A DNA stretch of 64,000 bases from Rhodocytophaga aerolata (GTDB lineage: Bacteria > Bacteroidota > Bacteroidia > Cytophagales > 172606-1), in the NCBI RefSeq assembly GCF_030503435.1, contig NZ_JAUKPO010000005.1:124001-188000 (forward strand), read 5' to 3'. Positions within the stretch are counted from its first letter, which is position 1, and each line of letters starts with the position of its first letter. A program made the translations under genes and the position numbers. Under the pieces are notes generated by a model. That model was not told the DNA's origin and searched no databases. It saw only the letters and a program-made list of their open reading frames with translations. Of the stretch, positions 8,377 through 15,998 are shown one piece after another.

Positions 8377-8868
8377 ATGGCAGGAGTCAATAAAGTTATA
8401 TTGGTAGGGCACTTAGGCAAAGATCCGGAAATACGGGTAATCGGTAACGATAGAAAAGTAGCCAAATTCACCCTAGCAACAACTGAAACCTACAAAGACA
8501 ATAGTGGCCAGCGGGTTGAAAGCACCGAATGGCATAATGTAGAATTCTGGGGTCCGATTGCCGATGTTATTGAAAGGTTTCTAAAAAAAGGCAGCCAGGT
8601 ATTTGTAGAGGGCCGTATTCGCACCCGGTCATATGATGATAAAGATGGCATAAAACGATATGTAACTGAAATTGTTGGCCAGAATATGACTATGTTGGGT
8701 GGAAAGCCTTCCGGTGGTGGCGGTGCCAACGAGAGCCCTGCCGAATACAATGAGTCTACCTTTACACCTACCAAAGCAAACAACAGTTATGGAGCTAAAC
8801 CTGCCAGCAGGGATACACCTCCTCCATTTGCTCAGGCAGATCCTGGTGAGGATGACTTACCCTTCTAA
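8377..8868 (+). CDS. ssb: Single-stranded DNA-binding protein SSB
   Basis: A 163-residue SSB that coats single-stranded DNA in replication, repair and recombination. The OB fold fills residues 1-110 (NKVILVGHLGKDPEIR, STEWHNVEFWG, GSQVFVEGRIRTRSY). A disordered linker rich in Gly, Asn and Pro follows, then the acidic tip DDLPF that recruits partner enzymes. Length and architecture are standard. It lies between mutY (120 bp upstream) and gldE (27 bp downstream). A short inverted repeat TTCCTGA/TCAGGAA lies upstream at 8292-8325, without a T tract. Confidence 0.96.
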   Translation: MAGVNKVILVGHLGKDPEIRVIGNDRKVAKFTLATTETYKDNSGQRVESTEWHNVEFWGPIADVIERFLKKGSQVFVEGRIRTRSYDDKDGIKRYVTEIVGQNMTMLGGKPSGGGGANESPAEYNESTFTPTKANNSYGAKPASRDTPPPFAQADPGEDDLPF

Positions 8869-8895
8869 CCTATTGTTTCACTAACCACCATAACT

Positions 8896-10269
8896 TTGCA
8901 AAGCCACCTTGATACTGGAGACCCTCTTTCGGGTTGGGTGCTTCTGACAGCAGTCTTAAGCACCTCCTTTGTTTTATATAGTTCTGTTATTTTTATTCTG
9001 CTGATACTTTCGGCACTCATCTCCGGGGCAGAAGCCTTAATTTTTTCATTTACAGAAGAACAACGCACGGGTTTTAAAAACAGCACCGTTCATGCTGAAA
9101 AACTGATTGCCCGCCTGCTGGATCACCCAAAAAAGCTGCTGGCAACTGTTCTTATCACAAACTTCTTCACCCATGTAGCTATTACTATTACCGCTGTGTA
9201 CATGGCCTGGAACTTTTTTGGTTTGGACAGAGCGTATTCAGGCAGTGAAGTAGTACTATTTACTTTTACTGTTGCTTTTGTTATTATTTTCTTTGGCGAA
9301 ATGCTCCCAAGAGTATATGCCAGCAGTAAAAATCTCTCTTCCTTACGCTTCACGGTTTATATCATTGCTTTTATGCAATACCTGTGGTGGCCGTTGTCGA
9401 TTCTGCTCATTATGCTAGGAAACATCATTGAAGACAAAGTAGGAAACAAGGGTTATAAATTATCGGTAGAAGAACTTGACCATGCCTTGCAGGCAACTAC
9501 GGGCACTGAAACCACCGAAGAAGAAAAAGAAATACTGCGAGGCATTGTAAACTTTGGAAATACACTGGCCCGCCAGATCATGCGGTCAAGAATAGATGTT
9601 ACGGCTTTTCCTTCCAGCCTGAATTTTCATGAGCTCATGGACAAGATCAACAAATCGGGTTATTCGCGTATACCCATTTACCACGATACCATAGATAGAA
9701 TTGAAGGGGTTTTATATATAAAGGACTTGCTGCCTCATTTGCACCGGAACGAATATTTTAACTGGCGGCAATTTATCCGGCCAGGATTTTTTATTCCGGA
9801 GAACAAAAAAATAGATGATCTTTTACAGGACTTTCAGCAGAAACGGGTACACATGGCTATTGTGGTGGATGAATATGGCGGTACAGCCGGACTTATTACA
9901 CTGGAAGATATTATTGAAGAGATTATGGGGGAAATTAATGATGAGTTTGATGAGGAACATGAACTCTATTCCCAACTAGACGAACATACATTTCTATTTG
10001 AGGGAAAAACCTTGCTGCACGACTTCTGTAAAATTATGGAGGTATCAACCCATCTGTTTGACGAAGTTCGCGGTGATAGTGAATCGCTGGGAGGTTTACT
10101 GCTGGAGCTCTTTAACGGCCTCCCTAAAACAGGAGATAAAATTACCTATGCGCAGTTTTCATTCCTCATTGTATCTGTGGACAGCAAACGGATTAAACGG
10201 GTAAAAATTAGTGTGCATCCGCAGACAGATATACCAGTAGAGAAAGCACAACCTAACAGAAATAAGTAA
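8896..10269 (+). CDS. gldE: GldE, gliding motility-associated CNNM/CorC-type membrane protein
   Basis: A 457-residue inner-membrane protein of the CNNM/HlyC-CorC family called GldE when next to gldD; in Flavobacterium johnsoniae extra GldE relieves some gldB defects. The N-terminal ~190 residues are a CNNM domain with several membrane segments (LLILSALISGAEALIFSF, LLATVLITNFFTHVAITITA). A CBS pair follows (MRSRIDVTAFP, SGYSRIPIYHDT; VHMAIVVDEYGGTAGLITLEDI), then a CorC_HlyC domain near the C-terminus. The only plausible start is the TTG at 8896, because the conserved N-terminal DTGDPLSGW block has no ATG. A TAACTTTG string overlaps that start codon. Transcription from ssb, 27 bp upstream, is likely. 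Confidence 0.9.
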   Translation: MQSHLDTGDPLSGWVLLTAVLSTSFVLYSSVIFILLILSALISGAEALIFSFTEEQRTGFKNSTVHAEKLIARLLDHPKKLLATVLITNFFTHVAITITAVYMAWNFFGLDRAYSGSEVVLFTFTVAFVIIFFGEMLPRVYASSKNLSSLRFTVYIIAFMQYLWWPLSILLIMLGNIIEDKVGNKGYKLSVEELDHALQATTGTETTEEEKEILRGIVNFGNTLARQIMRSRIDVTAFPSSLNFHELMDKINKSGYSRIPIYHDTIDRIEGVLYIKDLLPHLHRNEYFNWRQFIRPGFFIPENKKIDDLLQDFQQKRVHMAIVVDEYGGTAGLITLEDIIEEIMGEINDEFDEEHELYSQLDEHTFLFEGKTLLHDFCKIMEVSTHLFDEVRGDSESLGGLLLELFNGLPKTGDKITYAQFSFLIVSVDSKRIKRVKISVHPQTDIPVEKAQPNRNK

Positions 10270-10447
10270 ATCCGGAAGTCAGTAAATTATTTTGGATAAA
10301 CTACACGTTTACTTACTGTCAACTATAACCATTAGCTTTTCGAAAGGCTAGCACAAATAAGGAATGCCCGATGGAGAGTTTATACAAACCAACTATAACT
10401 AATACTTCGCACGAAATATATACAACTTGTAATTATCTTATTCTAAA

Positions 10448-11035
10448 ATGCCTCAAAGTTTCAAGATTTTTCTTTTCGTTGGTTTAGTATCTCTACTTGT
10501 TTCTGCCTGCAATGAATCCTATGTGCCCAAGCCCAAGGGATACAACCGCATAGACCTGCCTGAGCGTAGTTATGTGCCTTTGCATGAAAAGCACCCTTAT
10601 TTTTTTGAATATTCTGCCCATGCCAAAATTCTGAAAGACACTTTCGATATTGCTGAACCCGACTGGATCTACGTCTATTATCCAACCTTGGGGGCAAACG
10701 TACAGATTACCTATAAACATGTAGCGAAAGACCCTAAAAAGTTTCAGGAATATGTGAACGATGCCTACAAGCTTACCGCTAAACACCAGATAAAGGCATC
10801 AGGAATAGAAGAGACAGTAATCCGCACACCTGCGGGCAAAACGGCTAATTTGTTTGAAATTGAAGGAGATGTGCCTAGTCAGTTTCAGTTTTATATGTCA
10901 GATACTACTACCCATTTTTTTCGCGGAGCTTTGTATTTCCGTACCTCTACTCAAAACGACTCTTTAGCCCCAGTAATAGATTATGTAAAAGAAGATATTC
11001 TGCATATGATCAACACGCTGGAATGGCGGGAGTAA
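10448..11035 (+). CDS. gldD: GldD, gliding motility lipoprotein
   Basis: A 195-residue lipoprotein: signal MPQSFKIFLFVGLVSLLVSAC with lipidated Cys21, followed by the GldD hallmark YVPKPKGYNRIDLPER and the downstream HPYFFEYSAHAKI segment. GldD is required for gliding and T9SS-dependent secretion in F. johnsoniae; its molecular role is not established. It follows gldE with a 178-bp gap in which I recognise no element, then recG 96 bp downstream. The ordering mutY-ssb-gldE-gldD supports the identification. Length is normal for the family. Confidence 0.95.
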   Translation: MPQSFKIFLFVGLVSLLVSACNESYVPKPKGYNRIDLPERSYVPLHEKHPYFFEYSAHAKILKDTFDIAEPDWIYVYYPTLGANVQITYKHVAKDPKKFQEYVNDAYKLTAKHQIKASGIEETVIRTPAGKTANLFEIEGDVPSQFQFYMSDTTTHFFRGALYFRTSTQNDSLAPVIDYVKEDILHMINTLEWRE

Positions 11036-11131
11036 TGGCGGCAACAAATTCCAGTGTACTGGTTGCTGGCTATTCCAATTCCCCTCAATAATTAGCACAT
11101 TTGCATATAGCCCAATTCCCAGGAGATATTC

Positions 11132-13225
11132 ATGAGCAACTTTTTTAATACAAAAATCGAATTTCTGAAAGGTGTAGGACCACAAAAAGCAGCTTTATTA
11201 AACAAGGAACTCAACATATTCACCTACGGCGATCTGATTCAGCATTATCCCTTCCGCCATGAAGACCGCACAAAAATATATACCATTAGTGAGATCAATG
11301 AAAGCATGTCTTTTGTGCAGATTAAAGGGCAGATTTACCAGTTCGAAACGTTAGGAGAAGGATTTAAAAGTCGCCTGGTGGCTTATTTTACTGATGGGGA
11401 TGAAGAAATGGAACTGGTTTGGTTTCAAAATACTACCTGGATTGCTAAAAACCTGAAGAAAAACACCGATTACCTGATATTCGGAAAACCTCAGTTTTTT
11501 AATGGTAAAATCAGTATTCCTCATCCGGAAATGGAGTTGTTTGAAACTGATCAACCTGCTACTGGTTTCCTGCAGCCAGTATATAACATTACCGAGAAGC
11601 TCCGCAAAAAATTTGTAGATAGTAAAGCTATTTCCAAAATGATCCGGCAGGTACTGGATTTGGCAACCAACCATGTAAAAGAAACCCTGTCTGACGAGCT
11701 TATTATTCAGTACCGGCTTATGTCCAAACGAGAGGCACTGGAAAATATCCATTTTCCAGGCAGCTATCAGTTACTGGAACAAGCCAAGTACCGGCTAAAG
11801 TTTGAAGAGCTGTTTTATACACAACTAAAACTGATAAAAACCAAGTTTATCCGGAAAACAGCTTACAGAGGGCAAATATTTAAAAACGTACCTACCCTTA
11901 CCACTTTTTATAATGAGCATTTGTCGTTCGACCTTACGAATGCACAAAAACGGGTGATCAAAGAAATATACCGTGATTTTTGCTCGGGCAAACAAATGAA
12001 CCGCCTGCTGCAAGGCGATGTAGGCAGTGGTAAAACCATTGTTGCTTTTATCTGCATGCTGATGGCACTGGATAACAGAGCACAGGCTTGCCTGATGGCT
12101 CCTACCGAAATCTTGGCAGAGCAACATTATTTTGGGTTGAAAGAATATGCCGATGTGCTAGGCATTACCATTGATAAACTTACCGGTTCCAGTAGCCAGG
12201 GCAGCCGCAAAGTAACCCATGAATACCTGCAAAGCGGCGACATAAAAATCATCATTGGTACCCATGCCCTGCTGGAAGACAAAGTACAATTTCATAACCT
12301 GGGACTATGCATTATTGATGAGCAGCACCGCTTTGGTGTAGCTCAGCGAGCCAAACTCTGGAGTAAAAATGAAGATGTGTATCCACATATCCTGGTAATG
12401 ACGGCTACCCCTATTCCTCGTACCCTCGCCATGACCTTGTATGGAGATCTGGATGTATCCGTAATAGATGAACTACCTGCAGGCCGTAAGCCTATTCGTA
12501 CGGTACACCGCTACGATGCCCACCGGTTGCGGGTGTTTGGCTTTCTGCGTGAACAAATTCAGCAAGGCCGGCAAGTGTATATTGTATATCCATTGATAGA
12601 GGAGTCTGAAAAAATGGAACTGAAAGACTTAATGGATGGCTATGAAAGTGTGGCACGGGCATTTCCGGAATACCAGATCAGTATTGTACATGGAAAGATG
12701 AAGCCCAAAGATAAAGATTATGAGATGCAGCGTTTTGTACGGAATGAAACCCAGATTATGGTAGCTACTACCGTAATAGAAGTAGGCGTAAACGTACCCA
12801 ATGCTTCTGTGATGGTGGTGGAAAATGCTGAACGTTTTGGTCTTGCCCAGTTACACCAGTTACGGGGCCGTGTAGGCCGGGGTGCCGACCAGTCGTACTG
12901 TATTCTCATGACCGATTACAAAATTACCCGGGAAGGCCGTGCCCGTATAGAAACATTGGTAAATACCAACAACGGTTTCGAAATAGCTGATATGGACTTA
13001 AAATTGAGAGGTCCGGGTGATTTATCTGGCACCCAGCAAAGTGGCGTTCTGGATTTACTCATTGCTGACCTGGCAAAAGATGGCCCTATCTTGCAACAAG
13101 CCCGCGAAGCCGCACAAGCCGTACTGGAATCCGATGAAGAATTAGCTCTCCCCAAACATTATGTCATCCGGCAGCATATAGAATCATTGAAAAAAGACGA
13201 AACGAACTGGAGCCGGATCAGCTAA
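11132..13225 (+). CDS. recG: ATP-dependent DNA helicase RecG
   Basis: A 697-residue replication-fork remodelling helicase. The N-terminal wedge/OB region (FLKGVGPQKAALLNKEL) precedes the helicase core with Walker A GDVGSGKT (about 295-302), the DEQHRFG box (about 396-402), TATPIPRTLA, and the RecG-type helicase C motifs EVGVNVPNASVM and QLRGRVGRG. A C-terminal TRG-like segment (LRGPGDLSGTQQSG) is present. Full length for the family. It begins 96 bp after gldD and ends 15 bp before the convergent remnant at 13241. A weak -7-like CACATTTGC sits about 30 nt upstream. Confidence 0.96.
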   Translation: MSNFFNTKIEFLKGVGPQKAALLNKELNIFTYGDLIQHYPFRHEDRTKIYTISEINESMSFVQIKGQIYQFETLGEGFKSRLVAYFTDGDEEMELVWFQNTTWIAKNLKKNTDYLIFGKPQFFNGKISIPHPEMELFETDQPATGFLQPVYNITEKLRKKFVDSKAISKMIRQVLDLATNHVKETLSDELIIQYRLMSKREALENIHFPGSYQLLEQAKYRLKFEELFYTQLKLIKTKFIRKTAYRGQIFKNVPTLTTFYNEHLSFDLTNAQKRVIKEIYRDFCSGKQMNRLLQGDVGSGKTIVAFICMLMALDNRAQACLMAPTEILAEQHYFGLKEYADVLGITIDKLTGSSSQGSRKVTHEYLQSGDIKIIIGTHALLEDKVQFHNLGLCIIDEQHRFGVAQRAKLWSKNEDVYPHILVMTATPIPRTLAMTLYGDLDVSVIDELPAGRKPIRTVHRYDAHRLRVFGFLREQIQQGRQVYIVYPLIEESEKMELKDLMDGYESVARAFPEYQISIVHGKMKPKDKDYEMQRFVRNETQIMVATTVIEVGVNVPNASVMVVENAERFGLAQLHQLRGRVGRGADQSYCILMTDYKITREGRARIETLVNTNNGFEIADMDLKLRGPGDLSGTQQSGVLDLLIADLAKDGPILQQAREAAQAVLESDEELALPKHYVIRQHIESLKKDETNWSRIS

Positions 13226-13240
13226 GCTTTTAGCTCTAAC

Positions 13241-13444
13241 CTAAAACAAGAAGCCTGTATTGAAGGATAATACATTATTTCTTATAGCTATTCCTAGGGT
13301 GCAGTAAGTTTTAATTACCTTATTAATTTGACCATGAGTTCCAGAAGAATTAAGTCCTAGCGTAAAGCCATACCGCAATTGCTGTCCAAAACCGAGGAAA
13401 GGTACTATCCCTACAAATAACAGAACTAGTATTTTTTTCATCAT
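13241..13444 (-). pseudogene. Truncated outer-membrane barrel protein remnant
   Basis: A 67-codon ORF with a clear signal peptide (MMKKILVLLFVGIVPFLGFGQ) then two strand-like stretches (LRYGFTLGLNSSGTHG and LGIAIRNNVLSFNTGFLF) before a TAG stop. This is what the first quarter of a small Bacteroidota barrel protein looks like, but the remaining strands are missing and the frame stops 15 bp short of the convergent recG stop codon. I read it as a gene eroded at its 3' end. A tiny intact secreted protein is the alternative. The 234 bp upstream to the GH15 gene hold no recognisable element. Confidence 0.5.
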
Positions 13445-13708
13445 CTCACAGATAAAAGTTGAACATATACCCATATTCCCTTGCTAAGTATGGAGCCGCA
13501 AACTTATAACAAATTATATGCACAACAAACGTTAGTGGTAGACCATAAAGTATAGGGCAGCCTGCAAGAACTTAAAACCAGGGAAGACCACAACTTTATG
13601 CGCTAAAACTAAAATGCATTTAGCTAGTTATAGTAAAACACAACTTATTCTACTCAAATACAGTAAGTACGTTCCGTAGTTTAATAAAATTGCTCTCAAT
13701 ACTATATC

Positions 13709-15565
13709 ATGACAGAAAGGCCCTACCATCCTATTGCCAATTATGGAATTATTGGTAATCTGCACACAGTAGCCCTGGTTTCCCTGCAAGGCTCCATTGA
13801 TTTCATGTGCTTTACCAGATTCGATTCCCCTACGGTGTTTGCCTCTTTGCTGGACAATCAGAAGGGTGGCTTTTTTGAAATTAAGCCTGATCTGGATGAG
13901 TTAAATTACAAGCAACTATACCTGCCGGATACTAACGTTTTGCTTACCAGGTTTCTGTCAGAAAAAGGAGTGGCTGAACTAACTGATTTTATGCCGGTAA
14001 AGGAAAAAGAAAAAAACTGTGTATTGGTCCGCAGCATTACAGCCACTCGTGGCAAGATGGCATTTACTATGCACTGCAATCCCCGGTTCGATTATGCCCG
14101 CGCGGACCATACTATTGAGGGTACCACACATGAAGTAATTTTCACTAGCAAAGGCGAAGATAAAACGGCATTCAGGTTAATTAGTGGAATTCCGCTGGAA
14201 ATAAGAGGAAAGGATGTAGTTGCCCATTTCACGTTATGTGAAAAAGAGAAAGCAGATTTTGTAATAGAAGCTATTTCTATAGAAAAGAACCGGTCTGTAG
14301 AAGAATCCTTAACGTATTATACCAACGAAGGCTTTTATGAGACCGTCAACTACTGGAAACGGTGGATTGGGAAATCTAAATACAAAGGACGCTGGCTGGA
14401 GATGGTAAACCGCTCGGCTCTGACATTAAAACTATTAACTTCTTACCAGTTTGGATCTTCGGTGGCAGCTGCCACTTTTGGGTTGCCTTCTGTTATTGGC
14501 GGCGAACGTAACTGGGATTACCGGTATACCTGGATCCGGGATGCGGCTTTTACCATGTATGCCTTTCTGCGTCTGGGCTTAATGGACGAAGCCCATGCGT
14601 TTATGCACTGGATAGAAAAAGAGCTTACAACCATTACCCGCAAAGATGAACCCTTGCAACTGATGTACGGACTGGATGGACACACCACTATCCATGAAGA
14701 AGAACTACTGCATCTGGAAGGATACCGGCAATCGTCTCCGGTACGTATTGGAAATGGCGCATTCAGCCAGCTACAACTCGATATTTATGGCGAATTGATT
14801 GATTCCATTTATTTGTTCAATAAATATGGTGGGCCTATTACCTATGAATTCTGGCAGAAAATGGAACCCCAGATAGAATACGTATGCCACAATTGGCAAA
14901 ATCCTGACCATGGAATATGGGAAGTGCGAGATGAGCAGCGGGAGTTCCTGCAATCCAGAGTAATGTGCTGGGTGGCTTTGGACCGGGCTATCCGCATCGC
15001 TGACAGCCGTTCTTTTCCTTCTCCGATAGATAAGTGGCGCAAAATCCGGGATGAAATTTACCGCGATGTTTTTACTAATTTCTGGAGTGAAAAAAAACAG
15101 GCGTTTGTGCAGTATAAAGGGTCTGATGTACTGGATGCCGCAGCTTTATTAATGCCGCTCATCCGGTTTATTAGTCCCTTCGAACCTAAATGGCTTTCTA
15201 CATTGGATGCCATTGAGAAGGAACTTGTTTCCGATTCGCTGGTTTACCGGTATCGTACGGATAAGGGAGCAACCGACGGCCTGGCAGGCGAAGAAGGTAC
15301 TTTTACCATGTGTTCATTCTGGTATGTGGAATGCTTATCGCGTTCAGGAAAAATTGAAAAAGCACGCCTTTATTTTGAAAAGATGCTGGGCTATGCCAAT
15401 CATCTGGGTTTGTTTGCCGAACAACTTGGCTTCCGCGGCGAACACCTGGGTAATTTTCCGCAAGCCTTTACTCATTTAGGTCTTATTAGCGCCGCCTTCG
15501 AGCTGGATGCCAAACTTACCGGCTGGGAAGCCGATCAACATATTAAAGATCCTTCCATCGGGTGA
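13709..15565 (+). CDS. Glycoside hydrolase family 15 (glucoamylase/trehalase-like)
   Basis: A 618-residue cytoplasmic GH15 enzyme (no signal peptide). An N-terminal beta-sandwich (HPIANYGIIGNLHTVALVS, GSIDFMCFTRFDSPTVFASLL) precedes the (alpha/alpha)6 barrel, which has GGERNWDYRYTWIRDAAF, the likely general acid in GIWEVRDE and the likely general base in GEEGTFTMCSFW. Bacterial members of this architecture hydrolyse alpha-glucosidic bonds; characterised ones include trehalases, so trehalose or a maltooligosaccharide is the probable substrate. It stands alone, with no trehalose synthesis genes adjacent. The 433 bp downstream are non-coding. Confidence 0.9.
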   Translation: MTERPYHPIANYGIIGNLHTVALVSLQGSIDFMCFTRFDSPTVFASLLDNQKGGFFEIKPDLDELNYKQLYLPDTNVLLTRFLSEKGVAELTDFMPVKEKEKNCVLVRSITATRGKMAFTMHCNPRFDYARADHTIEGTTHEVIFTSKGEDKTAFRLISGIPLEIRGKDVVAHFTLCEKEKADFVIEAISIEKNRSVEESLTYYTNEGFYETVNYWKRWIGKSKYKGRWLEMVNRSALTLKLLTSYQFGSSVAAATFGLPSVIGGERNWDYRYTWIRDAAFTMYAFLRLGLMDEAHAFMHWIEKELTTITRKDEPLQLMYGLDGHTTIHEEELLHLEGYRQSSPVRIGNGAFSQLQLDIYGELIDSIYLFNKYGGPITYEFWQKMEPQIEYVCHNWQNPDHGIWEVRDEQREFLQSRVMCWVALDRAIRIADSRSFPSPIDKWRKIRDEIYRDVFTNFWSEKKQAFVQYKGSDVLDAAALLMPLIRFISPFEPKWLSTLDAIEKELVSDSLVYRYRTDKGATDGLAGEEGTFTMCSFWYVECLSRSGKIEKARLYFEKMLGYANHLGLFAEQLGFRGEHLGNFPQAFTHLGLISAAFELDAKLTGWEADQHIKDPSIG

Positions 15566-15886
15566 GGCTTTCCTACTAGTTAATACCTGTTGCCAGGGAA
15601 TGGTTCAGGTGAGTTGTTTAGCATAAAGTAGCCGCAATTTCTGATATGTTTGCCAAATTCAGGTAAACTTTACACGTACAATTAATTCTCGTTCTGGAAG
15701 CCCATAAATTATTATATACTTTATACTATATAAATAGCTAAAAATCAATACTATATAGAGCATCATACTATCTCTGCTTATTAGGTAAGCATCTTTTTTA
15801 GTCTGTTTACTTATAAAAACATACATTTTCTTACAGGTGCCTTAACCCTTTCTATTATACTAACTTATATAACCTCGGTTACCCCG

Positions 15887-15894
15887 TAAATTTG
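15887..15894 (+). promoter_or_regulatory. Candidate -7 element for the beta-helix gene
   Basis: TAAATTTG matches the TAnnTTTG consensus in the 433-bp gap before the gene at 15999. The implied leader is about 98 nt and contains a long-range inverted repeat. No good -33 element is visible. Confidence 0.3.
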
Positions 15895-15909
15895 TTAGAA
15901 CTCTATCTA

Positions 15910-15979
15910 TAGCCAGATAGGTGTGGGCCCTTTCTTTTTAGCTAAAGCAAGTATGTCATTACCTGTTTTTATCTGGCTA
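15910..15979. other. Inverted repeat in the leader of the beta-helix gene
   Basis: TAGCCAGATA (15910-15919) and TATCTGGCTA (15970-15979) are perfect 10-bp inverted repeats 50 bases apart, ending 19 nt before the ATG at 15999. It could close a structured leader or mark a two-site operator. Confidence 0.35.
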
Positions 15980-15998
15980 GTGTGGATAACTCTGGCAA

